Shown: in pieces, positions 22,390 through 34,437 of the stretch
How positions within the stretch are numbered: the first letter of the stretch is position 1
How the letters are laid out: every line of letters begins with the position of its first letter
Program-made: the position numbers and the translations under genes
Notes under the pieces: generated by a model
Databases searched by the model: none
The model's input: only the letters and a program-made list of their open reading frames with translations
What the model was told of the DNA's origin: nothing
NCBI GenBank assembly: GCA_030762935.1
Contig: CM060893.1
Location: 10,646,001-10,710,000, forward strand
From: Hymenopus coronatus
Taxonomy: Eukaryota > Arthropoda > Insecta > Mantodea > Hymenopodidae
Direction: 5' to 3'
Length of the DNA: 64,000 nucleotides

Positions 22390-22605
22390 TCAAGTGATCA
22401 GACCACTTGCCTCTCACTTAAGTGGCCCAGATTGGATCCCAAGTGACTGCATGTGAGATTTGTGGTGGATAAAGCAGCATGGGGGCAGGTGTTCTCTGGT
22501 TTCCCCTGTCAATACATTCCACCGAGTGCTCCAACTCCATTCCATGTATCATCAGTGCTATGTGTAGTAAAAGCAGGGATTAAACACTATAAAAAAAAAT
22601 ACATA
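22390..22605 (+). mobile_element. SINE family 1 (tRNA-derived), near full copy
   Basis: It begins with a tRNA-like head (GTCAAGTGATCAGACCACTT..., with a box-B-like GATTGGATCC). A body ending 'CCATGTATCATCAGTG' follows, then 'GTAGTAAAAGCAGGGATTAA' and an A-rich tail. The same unit occurs at 33752-33885 and 48035-48224 (minus), with tail pieces at 39140-39190 and 45250-45300. Confidence 0.75.
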
Positions 22606-23290
22606 TACCATTCTGTAACAAACATTTCACGTTATGTAACTTCCTCTGAAAAAAAATGCACAGGCAGCAACTTGTGGCACCATGCTTAAACTGATATTTT
22701 GATTTTGAAAAATCTCTTTTTGTTTTATCCCGTTCATTGGGATATAACATCGGATTTTATTATCTCCTACAACACAAAAAGTAAAGTGAGAAAAACAAGG
22801 GTTCAGTGCCCAGTATGAAATGATTCTAAAAGATAATGGAAGTTCCATTCTCATTATCAATTTGCTGGAAGTGTTTTATCTTCAACTTGGGTTTATTTGG
22901 CTGGTCTCCTACAATTTTACTTTACTTTGTTTCATTTCTACCTGAAGTCTTACAGGATTTTATAAAAAATGTTAAAAGTGCAGAATTTTCTTCAGTATTC
23001 TTTCTTGTCTTTCTCTTTAGCCAGAGATCGATATTCAACCCCACATAGTCGCTTTGTTGCATTTTCCTCAGTGATTATCAAATTGTATCTGAGAAAACAA
23101 AGAAAACTATTAATAGTAAACACTGAGATAATGACACTTTTTTACACACTTTTCATTCCCAAAATTCAATAGTCTCAGCAACAAAAACTCTCTAGAACTT
23201 ATAGAAAATATTTAAAATTTCCAGATGTAAAATATTTTTTCCAAGCATATTAATAGAGAACCTACCACCATAAATTAACAATTGGTTACA
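22606..23290. other. spacer, nothing recognised
   Basis: No supported gene or repeat. Confidence 0.4.
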
Positions 23291-24330
23291 GTAAATAGGG
23301 ATACCCAAAAAAGATATTGCTGAACACATTGAACTAACAAAATTATGCATACAGCAGAACTACTTCCCATTTCAATCCGAAGTTTACTGTCAAAGATCAG
23401 GTTTAGCAATGGACAAGCCATTTTCGCTGTGGCTTGCAGATCTTATGAGTTCCTTAGACACTAGAGTCTCAAAAAGTATTCCCATAGATCTTTAAAACCT
23501 GGTGAAGAGGTATAAATGATATTTTCGCAATAGTTCCAAAGAAGCATATGCAGGACACAGTAAAGCTACGCAAGTAGAAACTATAACATTCACACTAGAA
23601 ACTGAAAAGAATGAACATCTTCCACCTCTGGATCTAAAAATAAAACCGATTTAATGGAATCTAGAGTAAACCACCAAAACAATTACATAAACTGCAACCA
23701 TAAACATAAACTCATAAACAAGCAGTATTCAATATTTTAAAAACAATTTTGTCAACATACCGCTCTCAGAACATGCATATGAAACAGAATAAAAAAATAG
23801 TAGAAACTGCAGAAATTATTGACTTTCAAAAGTCAGTAGAAAAAAGTAAATGCAGCATAAAAGATAAAATTGTTAAAGGAAACAACCACCTCTATATGAA
23901 ATGGGAGGATAAGTGTTTAAAAAAATGTACATATTGTCCACACATACTTAACAAATTCAAAAAATGTTAAGAGAATACAATTAGCACCAGTTAACAAATA
24001 TAGCATAAAAAATGTACTTGGATTCACCACTATAGGCAGCGTCATGTGAAACACAAAATACAAATTTACCAAATAGAATGCAACAAAGTTTACTTTAGGA
24101 AAACCAAGAGGATGCTGAAACCAGATCGAAGTTGCATCAAAAACATCTAGAGAAATCAGCAGTTGCTACCCAGTTTTGGACAGAAAAACATGACATAAAC
24201 CCAGAACTCATTGAAACGTGTAACTGGGAGGCAGGGATTGACAACTTGGGAACACATTTTCATTTGGAAAAACAAAAATAGAAATTTGATAATCCCCCTG
24301 GGTGACTTATTGTACAAGTTCATGAACCAC
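23290..24330 (+). pseudogene. Penelope-like element, strongly decayed copy
   Basis: Plus-strand pieces occur in PLE order. First is a reverse-transcriptase block, 'QRSGLAMDKPFSLWLADLMSS' in broken form (compare GLAMGS-LSP-LADLFMS in the copy at 54347-56580). Next is 'NEHLPPLDLK' (compare QLPFLDLK). Near the end are GIY-YIG endonuclease remnants: 'NKYSIKNVLG', 'KVYFRKTKRML', 'IFIWKNKNRN' and 'PLGDLLYKFM'. Many stops and frameshifts are present, so it is inactive. Confidence 0.7.
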
Positions 24331-25360
24331 CCCAGAGCAGTCAATGGATAGATCGGCTCCACCACCAATGATCTGGGATGTCCAGTTGTCAGTGGAGGAA
24401 ACAAGCCACTGGTACCAAGAGGGTTGTCTGATTTATTTCACAATCCATAGAATGCTATTTAAAATAATTATTCATAGTCAGCATCTAGGGTTCTTCCACC
24501 TTCTATGAATTGCTATCCCATTGTCACCCTTATTAATTTGTATTCTCTGAAAAAATGGGTAACCATTAGTGCCACAACTTCACCAAAAACCACTGGAAAG
24601 CAACATTTTTAATTTATTTAGTTGGTAAGGGGGCAGAATTTTAAAAAAATACATTTTATTCATTAGTATAATTATTCATTGCATATTATTGCAATGAAGG
24701 ATGTCGTGAATTCCAAATGCATACAACACGACTAGATACACACTTTCACTCCTTCAATTATGTGTCAAATTGTGTACCAGCACACCATTGTGGGGTTTAG
24801 GAAGCTTGTAGATGTGATGCCATGGTTTAACATTTTCATCTAAATAAACCCCTGTCTCACCTCTTGGGTGTGCTTATCTCATCTTGAAAGATAATTGTGT
24901 ACAAAAGTTTTTATTGGACTATGTACAGCAACTAAACACTTATAAACTTAGTATGTTCTTCAAGATTAAGCTTCACATGTGTGTTAAAATGAGTGACATT
25001 TCCATTTGGGTGTTCCTTGGAATCTATGATGGAACTTTATCGCATGCATCAGAGTGTCCATCTGTTTTTTCAACCCCATAGATTCCTGTTCCTTGGCCTT
25101 TTTTTAATTTTTTTTTTTATCACTTTTCCATAAGCTGTGGGTTATCCAATTGTTTTCTGCATTTGTACACCTGAACATAATTTTGTATGTTTCATTATTT
25201 TAGTGTATCCTCCATTATAACTCTGCAGTGTTATGTACTCCCCCTATTACTACTTTTTACTGTTCCTAATATTCTTTGTTTTCTTTCATGAGTGCCAGGA
25301 GTTGCTTTCCTTACTATCCAGAGGTACAGTCAAATGTGTCATTGTTGAAAAAAAAATGAA
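24331..25360. other. spacer, nothing recognised
   Basis: No supported gene or repeat. Confidence 0.4.
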
Positions 25361-25364
25361 AATT

Positions 25365-25628
25365 GTGTGCTATTTATGGATGCTCTTTAACTGCTGTGGT
25401 TCTCAGCATCCCATTCTATACTGGGCATGAAAGACCGCTTAATTTTGCTCAGAGGCCTCTATCTCAGGCTTGAGGTTCTTCTATGTGCCGTAAATCTACA
25501 ACACAGGACCCACTACTTTACTTCCCTTCCGAAGGAAGCCATGCTAAGGATTTTTACGCCCCAAAAAATCCATCGTCCTCCGCCGGGTATATGAAGTTAG
25601 CATAGTAACCATTACACCACGGAGGGCG
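25365..25628 (-). mobile_element. SINE family 2, longest copy
   Basis: On the minus strand it begins with a tRNA-like head, 'CCGTGGTGTAATGGTTACTA' (box-A-like), and a degraded box B near ACCCGGCGGAGG. The body follows, with 'TTCCTTCGGAAGGGAAGTAA', 'TTTACGGCACATAGAAGAAC' and 'CCAGTATAGAATGGGATGC'. It matches 38738-38990 almost throughout, including 'GGATGCTCTTTAACTGCTGT'. Confidence 0.75.
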
Positions 25629-26329
25629 ATAGTCATTGGTGAGAGTTTAACTTATATTAATTTAGCAATATTTTATTGATTTTATAATACTCTGATTTGA
25701 TTGGAATTTAATTTTACATCTTCTAGAAGTACAGAAGCTAATGTTAAGCTACATAAGTAATAGGATGGAAATGGTTAACCCCATCTGATGACAGTCCCAG
25801 TGATTTTTTCTTTGTCTTCATCTTCTGCTGGTCTATGTGCAGAATTGCACAGTCACTTGGAATTTTGTTCTTCCAAATGTTATATCAAATTTTCTAGAAC
25901 ATTTTGAATACCCTATTTTGATTCGTTGTTACAGCTCAAAACTGGGTGCTGGCTGGCCACACTATATTTGGAAAGCCAGTGCCATGCTGAAAAAGCTATA
26001 TAAAGAGTGGCAGACCCAATTTGATGGTCGGTTGTCCTTTAATCTTTGCCATTGTACCTGCATCTTGTTGCTGTACTCTGGGCCCTTCCATCTACTTGCC
26101 CTGACACATCTCTCAAGGTAAGGACTTATGTTACTGCGTACCCCCTTCTTCAGAATATTAATCAGGCCATGAGTAACGAAACATAATACCTACTTTTGTA
26201 AACCAAACACTCACAACTAAGAAACTAACAATAATTTTCAATATATTAACTTTATTTAAATAGCTGCTGTTGCTCCACCATGTGTTTCCCAATCACCATC
26301 CCCAATTACAACCTCATGACTGTGACTAT
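25629..26329. other. spacer, nothing recognised
   Basis: A 94-codon open frame at 25837-26118 shows no recognisable domain. Confidence 0.4.
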
Positions 26330-27130
26330 CTGTTTATAATTCTAAAATATACAAGTATATATTAATTTTATATAAGATGGAATATATTGCCCTTTTCAAA
26401 AATTAATACCCAAGTCATATGGCATGTGATTATATTTCTAAAACGTAATACTTGTTTTATATGAAATGGACTGTATTCCACATTTCAGACATAATACCCG
26501 GGCCTTAAGGCATTTGTTTATAGAACTAAAATGTAAATATTATTTTTAAATGAGATGGAATATATTTCACCTTTCAAAACTAACACAGGTGATAAATATA
26601 GCACCTATTTATAGAAGATACTAAAATGTTGGTTGGTTTCTATCTAATTTTGAGCAGCTGGCAATAAAGCCATTCACTCTCTTGCATTCCAGTATTTTTT
26701 ATGTTATATGAGATGGAAGATATTCCACTTTTCATATAATACTCAAGTAATATGGTATCTGTTAATAGTTCCAAAATATACAACTATATATTAGTTGTAT
26801 GACATGGAATGTATTCTATTTTTCAAACATAACATCCAGGTAATAGGGTATCTGTTCTAAAATGTATATATTAGTTTTATATGAGATAGACTATATTCTT
26901 CTTTTCAAACACAACACCCAAGTAACATGGCATGTTTTTTATAGTTCTAAAATGGAATGTATTCTACTTTTCTAATATCACATGCAGGTAATATATGAGT
27001 TAACAGTTCTAAAATTAGTACAAGTTTTTTATGATAGAATATATTCTACCCTGTAATATGGTATCTGTTTATATGATATATGGTTATAATACAGAGATGT
27101 ATTTATACCGTATGTATTAGTTTCATATGA
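26330..27130. repeat. AT-rich tandem repeat, ~90-bp units
   Basis: About eight or nine diverged units, each with 'TTCTAAAATATACAA', 'ATATTAGTTTTATATGAGAT', 'GGAATATATTC(C/T)AC', 'TTTTCAAACATAAYACCC' and 'AAGTAATATGGTATCTGTT'. A unique stretch at about 26620-26695 interrupts the array. Confidence 0.75.
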
Positions 27131-27924
27131 ATGTCCACCTTGTATACCAGAGCTTCTGTTTGTCGACACTACCTGTAAACTATCAGGAAAACCACTTGTC
27201 CTACAAACAATTATAAAGTAAGAGACTGTTCATTATTATGAAGCCCAAGCACACTATTGTAACCCAACCAGGTGAAGTAAAAAATTTTTACTTTTCTAAT
27301 GTTGTGAATTCTGTAAATGTATGTTGTCATAAAAATGATTTTACCATGAAGGTTTTTGCAATCCAACAAGATTGTCTCTGGCAATCAGCAGGATAGCTTT
27401 TCAAAGCTGATCTGCTGGACTCTTCCTCTTTAATGGTAGTGGCACTAAAACAGTTAACAGACAGGAATTATTAAGCATTAAAGCCAAATGAAAGGAAAGA
27501 AAGTTACGGACTTAACATACTTTACAAGCCATCTCTATCACTTGTACAGCCTGCTGATATTTGCACATAGCACTCACCATGCCAGACCTTCAGTTACTCT
27601 TTATATTGATATTAGTTTAAGTGTTGATGTCTTGCCAATTGCAATAACAATTCCATTGACAACATATTTGTTGAAGCTGTCTTTAAAAACAAAATAAAGA
27701 AGGTCCTGTAATTTAAAAAAACAACAACATTAAAGCATGAATTACCATGACAATATATGGTATTGCAAATTGTATTATAATTATTAATGCAGATTGCACA
27801 AGCTTCAAAATATGTAAGGAACTTTATTCTTAAAGATCAATTTGCTATCTGCAATTCCATTCTTAACATATATTGCAGAGCCTCCATGCACAGTACGGCA
27901 ATAACAGGCAGCTAAGCAACACCC
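27131..27924. other. spacer, nothing recognised
   Basis: No supported gene. Confidence 0.4.
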
Positions 27925-28926
27925 TGAATACAATAGTCCCAGAAAGACACCTAGAAGTTCACAATGGAGAAGGAATGTGATGGACAACTACCATTCCTCG
28001 ACCTAAAAAATCATCAAAACTAATAATCACCTTACATTTGGCATCTACAGAAAACCTACCCACACCAACAGCTATATAAAACAAAAGAGTTACAATCCCA
28101 TTCCCCATCAGCATGCTTTACTCAACAGCCTTACACACAGATTGGTAAATGTACCAATGGGAAAAACAGAATACCAATGTGAACTTACTAAAATATTGGA
28201 CATAGCTACAGAGAATGGATTTCGGACAGAACTGGTGTACAAAAAAGTTAATAAAGCCAAAAATAGAAAGAGAATTAAAGAAATCAGTGCACTCACTCAA
28301 AACCAGAAAGAAAACAAGATCTACAAGAAGTTTACATACCACCCTACAACTTTCTACAAATTCCAGAGGATCTTCAAAAGACATAACATCATTCTAGCCC
28401 CTAAAAACAATTACTCTATAAAAAACATTTTAAATTCTAAATTAAAAGATGATATCCCACAAGAAAACAAACCAGGAATATATCAGTTCAGCTGTAATGA
28501 CTGTGAAAAAATCTACATCGGCCAAACAAAAAGAAATATAAAAACCAGGGCAAAAGAACACCACAGAAATATTAAACTCAAACAAGAAGAAAAATCTGCA
28601 GTAGCTTGGCATTTTTGGAAAGAGAAACACGCTATAAATAGAAGCCCAAAAATCCTCAAAAACATCACAAGGAAGACAGAATTAAAAGTTTGGGAAAACA
28701 TATATATTTGGAAAAACAAGAACCAGGTTTTCAATTTTGAAATCCCGCCAGGCGATCTACTTATCCAGAAGTTCATCAAACCACCACCAGGGACAGAGAC
28801 AACCACCACAGCAAGCAATGCCGGTAGTCGACCAAAGGAATTGACAATGGAAGCACATGGCTTCTGAAACATGTTTTCCGAAATAAAAAAGTAAGTGATG
28901 TAGTGTTACAAAATCGACTCAACTAA
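27925..28926 (+). mobile_element. Penelope-like element, 5'-truncated copy
   Basis: This copy starts inside the reverse-transcriptase region and runs to the same 3' end as the copy at 54347-56580 ('GTGTTACAAAATCGACTCAA'). The retained open frame at 28142-28867 (241 codons) includes the GIY-YIG endonuclease. Against the 54-kb copy it carries a deletion of about 45 bp near 27945. 5' truncation is the usual outcome of target-primed reverse transcription. Confidence 0.85.
28142..28867 (+). CDS. PLE C-terminal fragment with GIY-YIG endonuclease
   Basis: An open frame of 241 codons belonging to a truncated PLE. Residues of note are a basic linker (NKAKNRKRIKE), 'KFTYHPTTFYKFQRIFKRHN', then the endonuclease: GIYQFSCNDC (the GIY part) followed by KIYIGQTKRNIKTRAKEH (the YIG part with the conserved Arg and His). 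The end reads 'PPGDLLIQKFIKPP'. In PLEs this domain follows the reverse transcriptase and nicks target DNA. The reverse transcriptase itself is missing here, so the frame cannot act alone. The first in-frame codon is not a known natural start. Confidence 0.8.
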   Translation: MVNVPMGKTEYQCELTKILDIATENGFRTELVYKKVNKAKNRKRIKEISALTQNQKENKIYKKFTYHPTTFYKFQRIFKRHNIILAPKNNYSIKNILNSKLKDDIPQENKPGIYQFSCNDCEKIYIGQTKRNIKTRAKEHHRNIKLKQEEKSAVAWHFWKEKHAINRSPKILKNITRKTELKVWENIYIWKNKNQVFNFEIPPGDLLIQKFIKPPPGTETTTTASNAGSRPKELTMEAHGF

Positions 28927-30114
28927 ATTTTAACACCCTGAACATTTAAAAGGGGCAGCTCTTCTACAGTTAACTGCGTTCTACAATCCACAAATGTCAA
29001 CATTATGTTCATTGATTACAAAAGACAACCAAGCTTGTTTACTAGACTCTAAATTTCAAAGTAAAAAATTTAAACCATGTCAATCTCTTCATTACTTACA
29101 TAGCTACAGTTTGTTTCCAGCAATGAAAAAATTGTTGTGCGTACATTTTTAGGTCACTGCTCTGAGTTGAATAATTTTCAACATTAACACTTACTTTAAT
29201 AGAGCATTCCTAGATCTGACTTTTCATACTGAACCTCTGACATTTAGATTTCAAAAATTGAATAAGTTGATGTTTAGTTGTCTATGCAGAAATTTTATAT
29301 ATGCATAGAACGATCATTTCAGGCACACCTTTTAAGACCTGCACCATTGGTGTTACTCCCAACCACAACTAGACACCTTTATTTCCTTCTTACTACATTG
29401 GACCACTTGGTTTCACTGTTTATATCAGCTATAGAGTTTGGGGCCATACTCTTGGAGCTGTTTCAAACATTAAAGCTGCTCTCATTTTCATTGTTAGTAT
29501 TTACCTTACGAGGGTTGAGATTGCACTTGCAATTTACATTTGTTTCTTTAATACACCAATATCACATTCTTCATTATTACCATTTTTTACCTTTATAGCA
29601 GTTGTAAGAGCCTTGTCATCAAAATTGTTATATCTTTCTTAGTGAATTGATATAATCTGATAATTTCATCCTTTCATTTAACTCTTTAATCAGATTATCT
29701 ATTTGTTTTAACAGAAATTTCATTACACATATGTTGATTTTGTGACTGACATCACATATTTCATTCAGAGCTTCATAAATATCGGAATCACAGTCATTGA
29801 GTGATGTAATCTCATCCTTACCAAAGCACTTTGCGGTAAGTTTGTCAATTAATTTACCATTACTAATTAGTTTTGTACAGCTATTGTGGAAATAGCTAAT
29901 ATACCAGAGCATTTCTGACCACTTACCATTTATGCTTTAAAACTTTTACCTGTCCAAATACTCACATTATTTGACATTATATTTGGAACACAACCACCTG
30001 TCATTATACTGTTTCAATATTGCCAGTATGTACGGTTAACCGAGATGTCACACGAATAAGCAAAGTGTCTGCTCACTGCAGCATCATATCAGTTGCTTAC
30101 TTAGCAAGAAACAT
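28927..30114. other. spacer; one unrecognised frame
   Basis: A minus-strand frame at 29628-29909 (94 codons) is rich in helix-forming residues, but I recognise no family and see no splice or regulatory support. Confidence 0.35.
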
Positions 30115-30245
30115 GAATGAGGTAAACATGGAGGGAGGTTTTACTTTCAAAACCAACTCAACAACACCGCTGGGATTTGAACACAGTTCTCCCACTATGT
30201 GTGGTGGTTCTAACCATTGGGCAACTCTTGACAACAGGTTAGCGT
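30115..30245 (-). mobile_element. tRNA-derived SINE, another family
   Basis: The minus strand has a tRNA-like head: 'TTGCCCAATGGTTAGAACCA' (box A-like), then 'GTGTTCAAATCCCAGC' (box B). A short body follows, 'GTTGGTTTTGAAAGTAAAAC'. I found no other copy in the window. Confidence 0.55.
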
Positions 30246-30388
30246 GACATTCAATCCTACCACATACAGGTAATTTTTTACATGGAGAAGCAAACAGTAG
30301 ATCTCATAACTTCAGAGAAATCCCAAATAGTCTCTCACAAACATACGTACTTGTATCCAGGTAATATTCATATAGTTGGATAGGTAGA

Positions 30389-30510
30389 GTCAGACTGAAA
30401 AATTCAATTAGCCAGGATTTGAACCACGGATCTCCCGATCTCTAGCCGGTTGCTCTACCACTGAGCTACCATGGCAACATGCTGGCATAGCATTGAATTT
30501 TTCAACTGAC
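30389..30510 (-). mobile_element. tRNA-like unit flanked by 20-bp inverted repeats
   Basis: The minus strand carries 'GGTAGCTCAGTGGTAGAGCA' (box A) and 'GTGGTTCAAATCCTGG' (box B) spaced as in a tRNA. The T-stem and acceptor do not pair well, so it is a tRNA-derived SINE head or pseudo-tRNA rather than a working tRNA. It is bracketed by GTCAGACTGAAAAATTCAAT (30389-30408) and its near-complement (30492-30510). Confidence 0.6.
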
Positions 30511-30915
30511 TCTTTATGTTTCCTGGTAAGCTACAAGGTGATCTCAAGTTATTTTGAGATGACAACCCAAATGGCGATTCTGAAGTTTTAATAGTGTTTT
30601 TTTTTTTTGCCTAATAACTATGGACTAAAACTTCAGTGATTATTTATTGAACCATCTAGCTTATTTTAGGGTTTGCCAAAAGACAGAATATTTAAAACAT
30701 GAAACAGTTGCCCAAAAATATGTCATGTGTTATTTAATTTTCAGGAGTCAGTATTTAAAAAATAATTGTCTTCCAATTACTTCAAATCATTCCTGCATTT
30801 CCAAGGCATATATAGGAACAGATACAAGTTTTCAATTTAGTGACATACTGATCGAATGTTAGAAAATAATTCCTCAACTTTGCAGTAGGAATTGTTTGCT
30901 TCAAAAATAATAGTA

Positions 30916-31150
30916 CCAGGTTTGACTGATAAGTCCCAGCCTTGGCCTCACACAGATATGGCACCACTAGGCCAGTTAGATGGTAGCATCATGGAGTCCA
31001 ACTCTTGACTAGCTTTTATCTATAGTTACAGGTCAATAGCTTGTATCGTTTTCGACTGACAGCAGTTTAAACAAGACAACTTCACAAAAATGGAGGATTT
31101 GGAAAAACGAGCAGTGATTAAATACTTCCATTTAAAACGCTTATTCTTGA
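30916..31150 (+). mobile_element. mariner 5' fragment (third family)
   Basis: It begins CCAGGTTTGACTGATAAGTCCC after a TA, like the terminal repeat of another mariner subfamily. After about 170 nt of leader an ATG (31090) opens 'MEDLEKRAVIKYFHLKRL', the typical N terminus of a mariner transposase. The rest is absent. Confidence 0.6.
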
Positions 31151-31943
31151 TAATAATTAATCAGAAGGGATATTTGTTGATTCATCCTTTTCCCCCATAA
31201 AGCCCAAATTATGCTTTGATTAAACATGTACCTTTGCAACGAATAATATTAAGTAAATATACTAAAATACAATGAACATAGATCAGATATTGGAGAAATG
31301 TTACAAAATTAAGCTTAGTAACTTGAGTCTCTTGCTGTTTATGTAATTACTCCTCCAAGTTAACTACTAATTTAAAGTCAATTGCAGGATGTAGAATGTC
31401 AAGAGATTCAGGCTTGTGTACACAAGATCTTAGTAGCTTATATTAGCCAAAAGTAAAAGTTTGCACAACAATTTGTTTTATTGATAATATGTAAACTGTA
31501 AGTGATAACTTACTGGTTTTTTTTTTTTTTTTTAAAATATTTTATTAAAGTACCTATAACCTCTTAATTTTAATTCAAAATAAATTATTTTCCAGTGTCC
31601 AGTTTCATATAATAAACCTTACTGTAAATCTCAATGGTCTTTATTTCATACCATACATGTAGTTATTTGAACCTAAAAGCATGTTATATCCTTAAAATGT
31701 TTGATAAATGGCATTATTAGTATGAGTCTCATTTTTTCCTGATTCAAATTAAAGTTTCAAAGCACACAAGTCACCCTGGTTAAGAAATCTCACACCACAA
31801 TAACTTCATCTCCTTATGAAATCAAATTCTGCCCTTTCAAATTTCACAGCTAGAAAAGACTTTAACATTGGTACTTTTTACAATTACTAATTAAATGACC
31901 CTTTTAAACCTGATAACTGGGCCAAGTTTTCTCATTAACATTT
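31151..31943 (-). other. gene B 3'UTR and flank
   Basis: Directly downstream of the gene B stop on the minus strand. It contains T runs and candidate AATAAA hexamers. Unlike gene A, I see no decayed fingers here. Confidence 0.4.
31640..31645 (-). promoter_or_regulatory. candidate poly(A) signal of gene B
   Basis: AATAAA on the minus strand, about 300 nt past the stop. It is a plausible position but an unverified site. Confidence 0.3.
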
Positions 31944-33357
31944 TCATTTGGTTGGCTTCTTACCCTCATGAATCAAAGTATGTGTTTTCAAATTTCCCAA
32001 CCGAGTAAACCTCTTATCACAAATTTTGCACTGATGTGGCTTCTTACCATCATGAATCAAATAATGTATTTTCAAATTTCCCAACTGAGTAAACCTCTTA
32101 TCACAAATTTTGCACTGGTGCGGCTTCTTACCCTCATGAATCAAAATGTGTGTCTTTAAAACTGACAAACGAGTAAAGCTCTTTCCACAATTTTTACACT
32201 GGTGTGGCTTCTTACCCTCATGTATCAAATTATGTGCTTTCAAACTTCCCAAAATAGTAAATCTCTTATTACAAACTTTGCACTGGTGCGGCTTCTTACC
32301 CTCATGAAACAAATTATGTACCTTTAAAGTTGACAAGCGAGTAAACTTCTTTTCACAAATATTACATTGATGCGGCTTCTTACCCTCGTGAATCAGATTG
32401 TGTGTTTTCAAACTTCCCAAAACGGTAAATCTCCAATTACAAACTTTGCACTGGTATGGCTTCTTACCCTCATGAATCAAATTATGTGTCTTTAAAGCTG
32501 ATAAATGAGTAAAACTCTTACCACAGGTTTTACACTCATGTGGCTTTTTACCCTCATGAACCAAATTATGTATCTTCAAATTTCCTAACTGAGTAAACCT
32601 TTTATCACAAATTTTGCACTGGTAAGGCTTTTTATCCTCATGAAGCAAACTATGTGTTTTCAAATGCGATGACTGAGTAAAGCTCTTATTACAAGTTCTG
32701 CACTGGTAAGGCTTCTTACCCTCATGAAAGAAGTTATGTGTTTTCAAATGTGATAACTGAGTAAAACTCTTATTGCAAGTTTTGCACTGGAATGGTTTCT
32801 TACCCTCGTGAATCAAAGTATGTCTCTTTAATTCTTGCATACGAGCAAAGCTCTTATCACAATTTTTACACTGGTGTGGCTTCTTACTCTCATGAATCCA
32901 ATTATGTGCTTTCAAACTTCTCCAATAAGTAAATTTCTTACCACAAATTTTGCACTGATGAGGCTTCTTACCCTCATGAATCAAAATATGTTTCTTTAAA
33001 GTTGACAAGCGAGAAAAGTTCTTTTCACAATTTTTACACTGATACAGCTTTTTACCCTCATGAATCAAAGTATGTCTTTTTAAATGTGACAAACATGTAA
33101 AACCTTTCTCACAACTTCTGCATATATGTTTCCTCTTGTTTTGTGCTGAGTATAAAGCACTGCTGTGAATTTCCCTATCACTACATTTACCAGATTGTAA
33201 ATGTTCTTCCACGGTTAATATTTCTGTGACAACACTTTCTGGACTTTCACATTCAGGATACTTTCTGATACAGGAACTTGTGTCCCTTCTTGAGACTTCA
33301 GAAGAAGGTAGTGATGATTTTTCAGGTCTATCACCAGAAACTGCTTCCATACATAAT
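31944..33357 (-). CDS. zinc-finger gene B, last coding exon with 14 C2H2 fingers
   Basis: Encodes residues 189-659. The acceptor is AATTTCAG (just above 33357), and the exon enters with the third base of a codon, as in gene A. A linker of about 78 residues (LCMEAVSGDRPEKSS...) aligns with gene A's LRKEAVSGDNNSKS, including the shared 'SGKCSD'. Fourteen C2H2 fingers follow from about residue 268 in 28-residue units, again with HEGKKP linkers. Finger helices vary more than in gene A (TYWRSLKAH, ARMQELKRH, TQLGNLKIH, TILGSLKAH), and finger 8 begins EC where the others have QC. Finger scaffolds and Cys/His ligands look complete. It ends HEGKKPTK-stop, close to a natural finger boundary. It is a putative nuclear DNA-binding protein with unknown target. 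Confidence 0.92.
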
Positions 33358-33751
33358 CTGAAATTTTGGAAATTTACCATCATTAAGAACAATAATCAGA
33401 GAAATAAATCTGCCAACTAAATCTCTTATTAGTAAAATAAGATTATGTTTGTCACTTGTGCTGAGAAATACATAAAATGTTCAGGATTGCTCTAACAATT
33501 TTTTAAAATAGTTTTGGAAATACTATTTAGTTACATATGCTCCCTAAATTAGGCCCCTCGTCACTTTTAAGAAGGTTAAAACGCTTTGGTAACAATTGCA
33601 TACAACAATAATCTTTCTCATATTTGTAATTTTAAATTTCAAGCTTTTATTTTTTACTTTGTAATAATATACCTGTATTTTATTAAGGAAACTATTTTTG
33701 CAAATCCATTGTTGACATCTTTGGCTATACTAAGTTCAGAATTAGTTACTT

Positions 33752-33885
33752 TTTTTATGATGACACTGATGATACATGGAATGAAGGAGCACCGATGAAA
33801 AGCGATGGCAGGGGAAACAGGAGAAAATCTGCCCCTGGGCCATCTATGTGAGAAGCGAGTGGTCTAACCACTTGGCCACAGCACA
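33752..33885 (-). mobile_element. SINE family 1 copy
   Basis: The minus strand begins 'GTGGCCAAGTGGTTAGACCA', a clean tRNA-like box A, and continues through 'CAGGGGCAGATTTTCTCC' to 'CCATGTATCATCAGTGTCAT'. It is the best-preserved head of this family in the window. The 3' tail is missing. Confidence 0.75.
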
Positions 33886-34437
33886 GCCAAGAGTTACTTT
33901 GAGTGGAGTTTTATCTTTGTGGCCATTGGATGAAGCAAAAAGCAGGTTTTCTTTGTCATTTAAGTTTTCCTCAAATTTCTTATTAGATATATTTTCCTAA
34001 ACATCTTACTCCTTTGGAATCTGTACCAGTTTTCTGAGGCTATTGTTTTGCTCTATTTCATGGTTGGTATTTCAGAAGTGTGCCACCACTACTGATTTTT
34101 GTATGTGCTTGTACCTTAGATTTCTCCAATGCTCTTTGAACCTGGCAGAGGGGCTTCTCTTTTTTTTACATATGTAAATTTTGTCACAATTTAATTATTT
34201 AATTTTGTAAATCCCTGAGTTTTGTTCTGCTGGGGTGTGGTTTATTTTGTTTGATTTTGAAACATTTTGTCTAATAAAATGTAAGGAGCCAATGCATTGT
34301 TGTGTTTTTTAATACTTTTTGCATTTTGTGATAGCATTTTGAGTTTTATATACAACTTTCCTGTATTTCATACTGTTTGATTTTCCCCGTTGTGTTGTGA
34401 TTTGTTTGATCTTCAACAGCCTCTTGAACTTTTACTT
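33886..34437. other. intronic sequence, nothing recognised
   Basis: No supported feature. Confidence 0.4.

Noticed and set aside
29628..29912. 94-codon minus-strand gene
   Set aside because: Helix-rich but unlike any family I know, with no supporting signals. Left as an unrecognised frame.
30409..30491. Functional tRNA gene
   Set aside because: Boxes A and B are present, but the T-stem and acceptor do not pair acceptably. Treated as a SINE head or pseudo-tRNA.
31968..32159. Plus-strand frame opposite the gene B fingers
   Set aside because: Its own internal repetition mirrors the 84-bp finger unit on the other strand, so it is a shadow.
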